Assembly (NCBI RefSeq): GCF_036248275.1 | Contig: NZ_CP109181.1 | Coordinates: 3,472,001-3,536,000 of the forward strand | DNA: 64,000 nt | Reading direction: 5' to 3' | Source of the DNA: Streptomyces sp. NBC_01716 | Lineage (GTDB): Bacteria > Actinomycetota > Actinomycetes > Streptomycetales > Streptomycetaceae | In this document: positions 35,558 to 43,723 of the stretch, piece after piece | Position numbering within the stretch: the first letter of the stretch is position 1 | Layout of the letters: the number at the start of each line of letters is the position of its first letter | The notes under the pieces: model-generated | What the model was told of the DNA's origin: nothing | The model's input: only the letters and a program-made list of their open reading frames with translations | Databases searched by the model: none | Program-made: the position numbers and the translations under genes

Positions 35558-36511
35558 TCACGCACTGATGTCCTTCGCCGTGAAACGCGCCCAGGCCGCC
35601 GAGCCGAACACGGCCGCGTACACGCTCTGCAGGCCGAGATTCTTCAGCACGTCGTCCCAGTAGAACGGCTCGCGGAGCAGATCGGCGAAGGACAGCCAGT
35701 AGTGCGGGAAGAGATACGGGTGGATCCCGTGCAGCTGCGGGATCGTGTCCAGGATCTGCACCGTGATCACCAGCCCGACCGTTGTGGCCATCGCCGCGAT
35801 CCCGCTGTTGGTGAGGGTGGAGACGAACAGGCCCAGCGCCGCCAGCCCGATCAGCGAGGCGGCCACGACCAGCGCTATCAGCACCGCCCGCAGCAGCCCG
35901 TCGCCGAATGAGATGGTCGTGCCCGAGATGGTCGTGACGTCGCCGAGCGGGAAGAGCAGCGCCCCCACGACCAGCGCCGAGACCGCCACCGCCAGGGTGG
36001 CGGCCAGACAGAACACCAGCGTCGCCGCGTACTTGGCCAGCAGCAGGCGGGTCCGGCCCGCCGGTGCGACCAGCAGATAGCGCAGGGTGCCGCCGTTCGC
36101 CTCGCCCGCGACCGCGTCGCCCGCGATGACACCGACCGCCATCGGGAGGAAGACCGGCAGCGTAGCGGCGAGCGCGGCGAAGACCAGGAACAGCCCGTTG
36201 TTGGTGATCTGCGTGAGGAAGGCGGGGCCGGCGCCGCCCTCGGGACCGCCGCCGCCGACCGGGCCGCCGTCGCTCGTCTCGATCTTGATGGCGATGCCGA
36301 TCAGGACCGGTACGGCCGCCAGCACGCCCAGCAGCGCGAGGGTGCGCCAGCGGCGGAAGGTGGTGGTCAGCTCGGAGCGGAAGAGCCCGAGCGTCCAGAG
36401 CGGCGATACTGCGCGAGCGGGGGCGGGGGCGGGGGCGGGAGCGGGGGCCTTGGCGGCGTCCCTCGCCACGTCCGTACGCGCGTCCGCACCCGCGCCCTCA
36501 ACCCGCGACAT
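35558..36511 (-). CDS. ABC-2 type transporter permease
   Basis: A 317-residue membrane protein with six hydrophobic segments after a cytoplasmic N-terminus of about 45 residues. That N-terminus includes a run of Ala-Pro dipeptides (residues about 22-34) encoded by a GCGGGG repeat. The order TLGLFRSELTTTFRRWRTL, then a large extracytoplasmic loop, then GDAVAGEANGGTLRYLLVAPAGRTRLLLAKY is typical of ABC-2 exporters. It overlaps the ATPase gene by 14 bases, and both follow the LolA-like gene. The substrate is unknown; a bacitracin- or nutrient-type exporter is possible. Confidence 0.88.
   Translation of the reverse strand: MSRVEGAGADARTDVARDAAKAPAPAPAPAPARAVSPLWTLGLFRSELTTTFRRWRTLALLGVLAAVPVLIGIAIKIETSDGGPVGGGGPEGGAGPAFLTQITNNGLFLVFAALAATLPVFLPMAVGVIAGDAVAGEANGGTLRYLLVAPAGRTRLLLAKYAATLVFCLAATLAVAVSALVVGALLFPLGDVTTISGTTISFGDGLLRAVLIALVVAASLIGLAALGLFVSTLTNSGIAAMATTVGLVITVQILDTIPQLHGIHPYLFPHYWLSFADLLREPFYWDDVLKNLGLQSVYAAVFGSAAWARFTAKDISA
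36417..36448. repeat. GCGGGG hexamer microsatellite in coding DNA
   Basis: About five near-perfect GCGGGG units encode the Ala-Pro run at the N-terminus of the ABC permease. Length changes in multiples of six would keep the frame. Confidence 0.8.
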
Positions 36512-37448
36512 CGAATCCCTCCCCGGTCAGCGCCACGAACGCGTCCTCCAGCGAGGCCCGTTCGACCCCGAAGGCCCGTACGCGCACACCCGCCCGTACG
36601 AGCCCGGCGTTCACCTCCGCCGGATCGGCGGGCTCCCCCGCGCCGGACACGGCGAGCTCCCCGCTGACCCGGTCCCCTGCCACCGTCACATCGGTGACGC
36701 CCAGCTCCTTCAGCACCCGCGCCGCGTCCGCCGGATCGGGCGTCGTGACCGCCAGCCGCCCGCGGGTACCCGCCGCCAGCTCGGCGACCGTGCCCTGGGT
36801 CAGCAGCCGCCCGCGTGCCATCACGGCGGCGTGCGTGCACACCTGTTCGATCTCGTCCAGCAGATGCGAGGAGAGGAAGACCGTCGTGCCCTCCCCGGCC
36901 AGCTCCCGTACGAGTGCCCTGATCTCCCGCATGCCCTGCGGGTCGAGGCCGTTCGTCGGCTCGTCGAGCACCAGGAGCCTGCGCGGCTGGAGCAGCGCGG
37001 CGGCGAGCCCGAGCCGCTGCTTCATACCGAGCGAGTACGCCTTCGCCTTCTTGCCGCCCGCCGCCGTGAGCCCGACGCGCTCCAGCGCCCCGGCCACCCG
37101 GGCCCGCCGGGTGCGGGGATCGGCCGTCGGGTCGGCGGAGTCGTACCGCAGCAGATTGTCGCGGCCGTTCAAGTACCCGTACAGCGCCGGGCCTTCGATC
37201 AACGCGCCCACCTGCGGCAGTACGGCCCTGGCCGCGCGCGGCATGGCGCGGCCGAGGACCGAGGCCGTGCCCGCGGTCGGCTCGATCAGGCCCATCAGCA
37301 TGCGGATGGTGGTGGTCTTCCCGGAGCCGTTGGGGCCGAGGAAGCCGAAGACGCTGCCGGCGGGCACGGCGAGGTCGAGACGGTCGACGGCGAGCTGCCC
37401 GCCCCGGTAGCGCTTGGTGAGCCCGCGTGTCTCTATGACGACGGTCAT
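36498..37448 (-). CDS. ABC transporter ATP-binding protein
   Basis: A 316-residue ATPase of the ABC-2 exporter class. Walker A is GPNGSGKTTT (residues about 37-46), the signature is YSLGMKQRLGLAAALL, Walker B is LLVLDEPTNGLDPQG, and the switch His is in FLSSHLLDEIEQV. A C-terminal domain of about 90 residues follows, as in DrrA/CcmA-like exporters. With the overlapping permease gene it makes a two-component pump energised on the cytoplasmic face. The ATG is preceded by GGAAGGG. The upstream LolA-like gene is about 140 bases away on the same strand and may be part of the same system. Confidence 0.93.
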   Translation of the reverse strand: MTVVIETRGLTKRYRGGQLAVDRLDLAVPAGSVFGFLGPNGSGKTTTIRMLMGLIEPTAGTASVLGRAMPRAARAVLPQVGALIEGPALYGYLNGRDNLLRYDSADPTADPRTRRARVAGALERVGLTAAGGKKAKAYSLGMKQRLGLAAALLQPRRLLVLDEPTNGLDPQGMREIRALVRELAGEGTTVFLSSHLLDEIEQVCTHAAVMARGRLLTQGTVAELAAGTRGRLAVTTPDPADAARVLKELGVTDVTVAGDRVSGELAVSGAGEPADPAEVNAGLVRAGVRVRAFGVERASLEDAFVALTGEGFDVAG

Positions 37449-37585
37449 CCCTGGCCCTTCCTTTCCCGACCGGTCCCACCGGTCCTGCCCGGCCCCGCGG
37501 CTCCACCCGGTCCTCCCGGCCCCGGCGCGCGGACAGCGGTCCGCCCCGCCGTACGGAGCGTACGACGGGGCGGGCTCACCTCGCG

Positions 37586-38869
37586 CTACTTCGCCTCGTT
37601 GGCCGCCTTGACCAGCGCGTCCTTCGTGACCGCGCCGACGAAGACCTTGCCGTCGTCCGTCATCAGGGCGTTCACCAGGCGCGTCTTGTAGACCGTGCCC
37701 GAACCGAACTTCCCCTTGACCTTGTCACCCAGCGCGTCCATGAACTGCCGGGCCTCGGCCGGCATGTCCTTCGACGCGGCTGCCGTCGGGGCCTTGGCGC
37801 CGGTGTCGAGCTGGACCACGGAGGTCCAGCCCTCGCCGATCACGTTCGGCTCCGAACCGAGCTCCTTGGCGTCCTTGGGCGCCTTGTGGGCCTGGTCCTT
37901 GCCGGCGGCCTTCGACTCGTCGGCCTCCGTCACCTTCGCGCCCTTGGGAGGCGTGAAGGTGAAGGTGGACGCGGCCGGCCGGGAGAAGTCGACCTTGGTG
38001 AAGCCGACGTCGATCACGGCCTTGCCGCCACTGCTCGGCAGGAGCGTGAACTTCAGCGGCGTACCGGTCTTGGAGTCGACCGCCACCTTGACGGAGCCGA
38101 CCGTCGAACCGGCCTGCTTCGGCTTGATCACCAGCTGGTAGGCGTCACGGCCCGCGATCCGCGCCGTGCCGTCCACCGTCACCGAGGTCGTGTCGTCGGC
38201 GGCCTTCAGAGCCTCCCGCGTGAAGTCCTGCGGCGTGGCGGGCAGCTCCTTCGGAACCGCCTGGTCCTTGCCGGACTTGCCGGACTTCCCGGGCTTCCCG
38301 GACTTGCCGCTGTCCGCGCCGGCGGGCGCCTTCGCGTGATACGCCTGGTTGGAGGAGCTGTCGTACGCCCACACCTCGCCGGCGTTGTGGATCAGGCTGT
38401 ACTCCGCGGCGCTGTCGAGGATCGACAGCCGCTGCTTGTCGGGTCCGTCCGTGGCGACACGCAGGGTGTGCTCGCCGGAGGCCAGTTCCATCAGCTTGCC
38501 GGTCGGCTCCGCGGCCGAACCGCCGTCCTTGCCGCCGCTGTCGGCCCCGCCCTTCGGCGCGAGCGCCCCGGCTGCCGAACCGCCGAGGCCACCGAGCGAC
38601 GGGATGCCGAGGTCGGTCGTGATCTTGACCGTGCCGGACAGCCGCTCCGTGTCGGACGCCGCCATCTTCTCGATCAGCTGCGCCGCCGTGATCTTCGGCA
38701 GGTCCGGGTCGCCCGACGCGGCGAGCGCGGGGACGAGTCCGATGGTCGCCGCGGCGACCCCCGCCACCGCGACCGGGACCACATAGCGCGCCGCTCTGCG
38801 ACGGCCCGCCGGAAGGTCCCCGGTCTCGTCGTTCTCGCCGGTGATCTGTGCGCTGTCGTTCGGTGCCAT
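37586..38869 (-). CDS. Membrane-anchored LolA-like / DUF2092 protein
   Basis: A 427-residue envelope protein. After a 28-residue basic cytoplasmic start, one hydrophobic segment (VVPVAVAGVAAATIGLVPALAAS) acts as an uncleaved anchor or signal. The exported part has a LolA/LppX-like beta-rich fold pattern (VKITTDLGIP, HTLRVATDGPDKQRLSIL, AYQLVIKPKQAGSTVGSVKVAVD, PLKFTLL, IDVGFTKVDFSRPAASTFTF). It is interrupted by Gly/Ser/Lys linkers, including repeated GKSGK units near residues 195-210. In Gram-positive bacteria such proteins may carry lipids. The adjacent ABC exporter downstream suggests a joint transport task, but this is inference. Confidence 0.75.
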   Translation of the reverse strand: MAPNDSAQITGENDETGDLPAGRRRAARYVVPVAVAGVAAATIGLVPALAASGDPDLPKITAAQLIEKMAASDTERLSGTVKITTDLGIPSLGGLGGSAAGALAPKGGADSGGKDGGSAAEPTGKLMELASGEHTLRVATDGPDKQRLSILDSAAEYSLIHNAGEVWAYDSSSNQAYHAKAPAGADSGKSGKPGKSGKSGKDQAVPKELPATPQDFTREALKAADDTTSVTVDGTARIAGRDAYQLVIKPKQAGSTVGSVKVAVDSKTGTPLKFTLLPSSGGKAVIDVGFTKVDFSRPAASTFTFTPPKGAKVTEADESKAAGKDQAHKAPKDAKELGSEPNVIGEGWTSVVQLDTGAKAPTAAASKDMPAEARQFMDALGDKVKGKFGSGTVYKTRLVNALMTDDGKVFVGAVTKDALVKAANEAK

Positions 38870-39106
38870 GTGTGCCCTACCTCCGTGGTCGGCGGCTTCC
38901 GTCCTTCACACTCGTCCACCCCTTGCCGCCATTCTCACTCGAATTGGTCCGGGGTGGCGTTCTCCATAAGACCAAATCGGCTAACCGGAAGCGTCAACCC
39001 GCGGGGCCAACCTCGCGTACTGCTCTGGGATGACAGCCGGACCCGTCACCTCCCCCATCCAGTAGGGGACGGCCGGATCCGGCGTCGGGGGCGTCAACAG
39101 GCGTAC

Positions 39107-40117
39107 TCAGCCCGCGCGGTGGACCACCAGGTCGCACAGCTCCAGCAGCGCGGACTTCGCGTAGCACTCGGGCAGCGGCGCGAGGGCCGTACGCGCCTCC
39201 TCGGCGTACCGGACGGTGTCCCGCCGCGCCTGCTCCAGCGCCGGGTGCGCGCGCAGCCTGTGCAGCGCCTCGGTGTGCCGGGCGTCGTCCGTCAGGTCGC
39301 CGTCGAGGAGTTCGACCAGCTCGATGTCTTCCGGGCGCCCGTGCGCCTCCGCCTGGGCCCGCAGCAGCAGCACCGGCAGCGTGGGGATGCCCTCGCGGAG
39401 GTCGGTGCCCGGTGTCTTGCCGGACTCGTGGGAGTCGCTGGCGATGTCCAGGACGTCGTCGGCGAGCTGGAAGGCGACGCCGAGCCGCTCACCGTACTGG
39501 GTGAGGGTGTCGATGACCGTCTCGTCGGCGCCGGACGTCAGCGCGCCGAAGCGGCCCGACACGGCGAACAGCGCGCCGGTCTTGCCGGCGAGCACGTCGA
39601 GGTAGTGGCTGACCGGGTCGCGCCCGTCGCGCGGTCCGGCCGTCTCCAGGATCTGACCCGTCACCAGCCGCTCGAACGCCTCGGCCTGGATCCGTACTGC
39701 CTCGGGGCCGAGGTCCGCCAGGATGTGCGAGGCGCGCGCGAAGAGGAAGTCACCGGTGAGGACCGCGACGGAGTTGCCCCAGCGGCTGTTGGCGCTGTCG
39801 ACACCCCGGCGTACGTCCGCCTCGTCCATCACGTCGTCGTGGTAGAGCGTCGCCAGGTGGGTCAGCTCGACGACGACGGCCGCCGGGACGATCCCGGGGG
39901 CGTACGGGTCGCCGAACTGGGCCGCCAGCATCACGACGAGCGGCCGGAACCGCTTGCCTCCGGCGCGCACCAGGTGCTGCGCCGCTTCCGTGATGAAAGG
40001 GACCTCGCTCTTGGTGGCTTCGAGGAGACCCGCCTCCACGGCCGACAATCCGCTCAGGACATCGGCTTCAAGAGCCGGGTCCCGCACGCTCAGCCCGAAC
40101 GGCCCGACGACGGTCAC
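39107..40117 (-). CDS. All-trans polyprenyl diphosphate synthase
   Basis: A 336-residue prenyltransferase that extends allylic diphosphates with isopentenyl diphosphate. The first Asp-rich motif is DDVMDEADVRRG and the second is DDVLD in QLADDVLDIASD. GGKRFRPLV and GKTGALF are also present. It resembles actinobacterial GrcC-type long-chain enzymes that make the menaquinone side chain. Location between two nuo operons and near menaquinone genes supports this, although another polyprenyl product is possible. The start is GTG at 40117, with AGGAG 9-10 bases upstream. Confidence 0.9.
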   Translation of the reverse strand: MTVVGPFGLSVRDPALEADVLSGLSAVEAGLLEATKSEVPFITEAAQHLVRAGGKRFRPLVVMLAAQFGDPYAPGIVPAAVVVELTHLATLYHDDVMDEADVRRGVDSANSRWGNSVAVLTGDFLFARASHILADLGPEAVRIQAEAFERLVTGQILETAGPRDGRDPVSHYLDVLAGKTGALFAVSGRFGALTSGADETVIDTLTQYGERLGVAFQLADDVLDIASDSHESGKTPGTDLREGIPTLPVLLLRAQAEAHGRPEDIELVELLDGDLTDDARHTEALHRLRAHPALEQARRDTVRYAEEARTALAPLPECYAKSALLELCDLVVHRAG

Positions 40118-40435
40118 GAGGGGTACTCCTGTCTGCTGACGATCACATGGATTGTCGATGTGTCGCTGCTGTCATTCAAGTCAGCGTATCCGGTCGAGTT
40201 TCGATCACCATGGGCGCCTTCCCGGCTCCACCCGTATGTTCGTGATCGGTAAATACGACCTGAACTACCCCCGTTTGTCCGCACCCCCTGCCCGTTCGGG
40301 CTACCGCCGGTAGGTTCCCCTAACTCCCCACCGCACTCGGGTCCTTTCGGGCATTGCGCGCTTTTCACCACTGCCGCCACCGGGCAACACCGACGTAACG
40401 TGTCCCGCATCGATCCGGAAAGCGAGGCAGCACCC
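40118..40435. other. Divergent promoter region
   Basis: No gene is seen in these 318 bases between the polyprenyl synthase and the hydrolase. It must hold both promoters. CACAT with ATGTG (about 40144-40162) is a small imperfect dyad. The DNA is less GC-rich than its surroundings, as expected of promoters. Confidence 0.45.
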
Positions 40436-41659
40436 ATGCCCGAGCAGAGCCCGCTCGAAGTGGCCGAGGGCGACCCCTACGGTCCGCACAACCTCCCCTA
40501 CGGCGTCTTCACCACGGCCGACGAGCCCGAGCGGCGCCGGCTCGGGGTCCGGGTCGGCGGCCATGTGCTCGACGCGGGGGCAGCCGCGCACGCGCTGGGC
40601 TCCCCGTACGCCGCGCTGCTCGACCGGCCGAGCCTCAACCCGCTGATGGCCGCCGGGCGCACGGCCTGGCGCGATGTACGCCGCGCGCTCACGGCCTGGG
40701 TGACGGTCCCCGCCCACCGGCCCGACATAGAACCGCTGCTGCACCCGCTCGGCTCGGTGACGATGCATCTGCCGTACGAGGTCGCCGACTGGGTCGACTT
40801 CTACGCCAGCGAGAACCACGCCACCAACCTGGGCCGGATCTTCCGGCCCGACGGTGAGCCGCTGACCCCGAACTGGAAACATCTGCCGATCGGTTACCAC
40901 GGCCGCGCGGGCACGGTCGTCGTCTCGGGGACGGACGTGGTGCGCCCCTCCGGGCAGCGCAAGGGACCGGCCGACGCCGCCCCGGTCTTCGGCCCCTCGC
41001 TCAAGCTCGACATCGAGACGGAGGTCGGCTTCGTGGTCGGCACCCCGTCGGCGATGGGCCGCTCCGTGGAACTGGCCGCGTTCGACGACCATGTCTTCGG
41101 TCTCTCCCTGCTCAACGACTGGTCGGCGCGCGACATCCAGGGCTGGGAGAACGTGCCGCTGGGGCCGTTCCTCGGCAAGTCCTTCGCCACGTCCGTCTCG
41201 GCCTGGGTGACGCCTCTGGCGGCCCTGGACGCGGCGCGGGTCTCTCCCCCGCCCCGTACGCATCCGCTGCTGCCGTATCTGGACGACGCGGACGAGGAGG
41301 TGCCCGGCGGCTTCGACCTGCGGATCACGGTCACCCTCAACGGCCAGGTGCTCTCCGAACCGCCCTTCGCGGGCATGTACTGGACCGCGGCGCAGCAGCT
41401 GGCCCATATGACGGTGAACGGCGCCTCACTGCGTACGGGCGATCTGTACGGCTCCGGCACGATCAGCGGCCCCGAGCGCGGCCAGCGCGGCTCCCTGATC
41501 GAGCTGACGTGGAACGGCACGGAGCCGATCGAACTGGCGGACGGCAAGCGGACGTTCCTGGAGGACGGCGACGAGATCACCCTCACCGCCTGGGCCCCGG
41601 GCCCGGACGGCGTCCGCGTGGGCCTCGGCGAGGTGACCGGCCGGATCGTCGCCGGATGA
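40436..41659 (+). CDS. fahA: Fumarylacetoacetase
   Basis: A 407-residue hydrolase that splits fumarylacetoacetate to fumarate and acetoacetate, the last step of tyrosine and phenylalanine breakdown. It has the N-terminal SH3-like domain (LPYGVFTTADEPERRRLGVRVG) and the catalytic beta-roll. Visible blocks are DFYASENHATNLGRIFRP (containing metal and catalytic residues), LPIGYHGRAGTVVVSG, FGPSLKLDIETEVGFVVG, LLNDWSARDIQGWE and MTVNGASLRTGDLYGSGTISGP. The start is ATG at 40436 (MPEQSPLEV), after GCGAGGCAG. Its stop overlaps a small membrane-protein gene by ATGA. No other tyrosine-catabolic gene is in the window. Confidence 0.93.
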   Translation: MPEQSPLEVAEGDPYGPHNLPYGVFTTADEPERRRLGVRVGGHVLDAGAAAHALGSPYAALLDRPSLNPLMAAGRTAWRDVRRALTAWVTVPAHRPDIEPLLHPLGSVTMHLPYEVADWVDFYASENHATNLGRIFRPDGEPLTPNWKHLPIGYHGRAGTVVVSGTDVVRPSGQRKGPADAAPVFGPSLKLDIETEVGFVVGTPSAMGRSVELAAFDDHVFGLSLLNDWSARDIQGWENVPLGPFLGKSFATSVSAWVTPLAALDAARVSPPPRTHPLLPYLDDADEEVPGGFDLRITVTLNGQVLSEPPFAGMYWTAAQQLAHMTVNGASLRTGDLYGSGTISGPERGQRGSLIELTWNGTEPIELADGKRTFLEDGDEITLTAWAPGPDGVRVGLGEVTGRIVAG

Positions 41660-41967
41660 GGACCGCCCCGCACCCGCTCAGGCCGCCGCTCGTCCTGCTG
41701 GGCGTGCTCCTGCTGGTGGTGCTGACGGCCCTCGCCCTCAGGGGCCGGGGCGACGAGCCCGGCTACGCGGACGGCTACACCTTCGGCCGGGACGAGGGCC
41801 CGGCCCGACATCTGGGCGGCGCGGACGCGTCCGACCGGGGGGCCGCCACCTCCGAGTGCGGGGAGCACGCGGAGACCGACGGCGTGAAGACGAACGACGA
41901 CTGGATGGCCGGCTGCGTGGACGGCGCGCTGCGCCTCCCCGAGAAGCCCCCGGAGTCCGGGTCCTGA
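41656..41967 (+). CDS. Small single-span membrane protein, unknown function
   Basis: A 103-residue protein not recognised as a known family. A hydrophobic helix (PLVLLGVLLLVVLTALAL, residues about 10-27) would place the rest outside the cell. That part is Gly/Asp-rich and includes two cysteines (ATSECGEH and MAGCVDG) that could form a disulfide. A YADGYTFGRDEG segment resembles repeats seen in other small actinobacterial envelope proteins. The start overlaps the fumarylacetoacetase stop (ATGA), so it is cotranslated with it. A strong terminator follows. Confidence 0.75.
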   Translation: MRTAPHPLRPPLVLLGVLLLVVLTALALRGRGDEPGYADGYTFGRDEGPARHLGGADASDRGAATSECGEHAETDGVKTNDDWMAGCVDGALRLPEKPPESGS

Positions 41968-42004
41968 GGCCGGTCCCGGTCCTGACAGCCTTGGCACGCC
42001 GCTG

Positions 42005-42048
42005 AACGCCGTGGGGCCCCACCTTTGTCGGTGGGGCCCCACGGCGTT
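42005..42048. terminator. Bidirectional terminator between fahA operon and nuoN
   Basis: Perfect arms AACGCCGTGGGGCCCCACC and GGTGGGGCCCCACGGCGTT around a 6-base loop lie between convergent operons and can end both. Confidence 0.9.
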
Positions 42049-42070
42049 CACTCCTGTACTCCTGTACGGG

Positions 42071-43723
42071 CTACCGCACGAACACGCCCGCCTGGCTCGC
42101 CAGATCCAGGAAGTACTGCGGCGCGAGGCCCAGCACCAGCGTCACGGCGACGCCCACGCCGATCGCCGTCATCGTCAGTGGCGAGGGCACGGCGACCGTG
42201 GGGCCGTCCGCCTTCGGCTCGCTGAAGAACATCAGCACGATGACCCGGACGTAGAAGAACGCGGCGATCGCCGACGAGATCACACCGACCACGACCAGCG
42301 CCCCGGCCCCGCCGTCCGCCGCCGCCTTGAAGACGGCGAACTTCCCGGCGAAGCCCGAGGTCAGCGGAATGCCGGCGAAGGCCAGCAGGAAGATCGCGAA
42401 GACCGCAGCCACCAATGGCGAACGCCGCCCGAGCCCCGCCCACTTGGACAGATGCGTCGCCTCGCCGCCCGCGTCGCGCACCAGTGTGACGACGGCGAAC
42501 GCGCCGACCGTCACGAAGGAGTACGCCGCCAGGTAGAAGAGGACGGAGGAGATGCCCTCGTCCGTCAGCGCGATGACACCGGCCAGGATGAAGCCCGCGT
42601 GCGCGATCGACGAGTACGCCAGGAGGCGCTTGATGTCCGTCTGGGTGATCGCGACGATGGCGCCGAACACCATGGTGGCGATCGCGACGCCGAACATCAC
42701 CGGCCGGAAGTCCCAGCGCAGGCCCGGCAGGACCACGTACAGCAGCCGCAGCAGCGCGCCGAACGCCGCCACCTTCGTCGCGGCGGCCATGAAGCCGGTG
42801 ACCGGTGTGGGCGCGCCCTGGTAGACGTCCGGGGTCCACATGTGGAACGGCACCGCGCCGACCTTGAAGAGCAGGCCCATGAGGATCATCGCGCCGCCGA
42901 TGAGCAGCAGCGCGTCGTTGCCCATGGTGTCGGCGAGGACCGGGTCGACCGTGCCGACGGAGCCGTCCACGACGGCGGCGATGCGCGCGTACGTCACCGA
43001 GCCCGCGTAGCCGTACAGCAGCGCGATGCCGAAGAGCAGGAACGCGGACGAGAAGGCGCCGAGCAGGAAGTACTTCACCGCGGCCTCCTGCGACATCAGC
43101 CGCTTGCGGCGGGCGAGGGCGCAGAGGAGGTAGAGCGGGAGGGAGAAGACCTCCAGCGCGATGAAGAGCGTCAGCAGGTCGTTGGCGGCCGGGAAGACCA
43201 GCATGCCGGCCACCGCGAACAGCGCGATCGGGAAGACCTCGGTGGTGGTGAACCCGGCCCGGACCGCCGCCTTCTCGCTCTCGCTGCCGGGCACCGAGGC
43301 GCCCTGGGCGGCGAAGGAGTCGACGCGGTTGCCGTGACTCACCGGGTCGAGCCTGCGCTCGGCGAAGGTGAACACGGCGACGATCGCCGTCAGGATGATG
43401 ACGCCCTGGAGGAACAGCGCGGGGCCGTCCACGGCGATCGCGCCCATCGCGGCCAGATGCGCCTTCGTGCTGCCGTACCCGCCCGCCGCCAGGGCGACCA
43501 CCGCGGCGAACGCGGCGGCCAGGGCGACGACCGAGAGGAAGAGCTGGGCGTAGTACCGCCCCTTCCTCGGTACGAAGGCCTCAAGAAGGATGCCCACGAC
43601 AGCGGCGCCCAGCACGATCAGCACCGGGGCCAGTTGCGCGTATTCGATCTTGGGGGCCGGGATCTTGTCGATCCCCTGGGCCGCCGTCGTTGTCCACAGG
43701 CTGTGGACAGCTGTCGCACTCAC
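42071..43723 (-). CDS. nuoN: NADH-quinone oxidoreductase subunit N
   Basis: A 550-residue antiporter-like pump subunit, last gene of the complete operon. Hallmarks are FKVGAVPFHMWTPDVYQGAPTPVTGFMAAATKVAAF with the channel Lys, and TDIKRLLAYSSIAHAGFILAG. Conserved Glu and Lys residues for proton movement are present. The start is GTG at 43723, overlapping the nuoM stop by GTGA. The N-terminal codons contain two opposed DnaA-box-like sequences. It is about 14 residues longer than nuoN2 and more typical in sequence. Confidence 0.95.
   Translation of the reverse strand: MSATAVHSLWTTTAAQGIDKIPAPKIEYAQLAPVLIVLGAAVVGILLEAFVPRKGRYYAQLFLSVVALAAAFAAVVALAAGGYGSTKAHLAAMGAIAVDGPALFLQGVIILTAIVAVFTFAERRLDPVSHGNRVDSFAAQGASVPGSESEKAAVRAGFTTTEVFPIALFAVAGMLVFPAANDLLTLFIALEVFSLPLYLLCALARRKRLMSQEAAVKYFLLGAFSSAFLLFGIALLYGYAGSVTYARIAAVVDGSVGTVDPVLADTMGNDALLLIGGAMILMGLLFKVGAVPFHMWTPDVYQGAPTPVTGFMAAATKVAAFGALLRLLYVVLPGLRWDFRPVMFGVAIATMVFGAIVAITQTDIKRLLAYSSIAHAGFILAGVIALTDEGISSVLFYLAAYSFVTVGAFAVVTLVRDAGGEATHLSKWAGLGRRSPLVAAVFAIFLLAFAGIPLTSGFAGKFAVFKAAADGGAGALVVVGVISSAIAAFFYVRVIVLMFFSEPKADGPTVAVPSPLTMTAIGVGVAVTLVLGLAPQYFLDLASQAGVFVR
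43690..43710. promoter_or_regulatory. Pair of opposed DnaA-box-like sequences within nuoN
   Basis: TTGTCCACA (43690-43698) matches the Streptomyces DnaA-box consensus exactly, and TGTGGACAG (43702-43710) is an inverted copy with one mismatch, 3 bases away. They lie in the first codons of nuoN, so coding constraint may explain them. Confidence 0.35.

Noticed and set aside
36400..36460. CRISPR-like or regulatory repeat array
   Set aside because: The repeats are a simple GCGGGG microsatellite within a coding frame, without spacers. No CRISPR array or cas gene was seen in the window.
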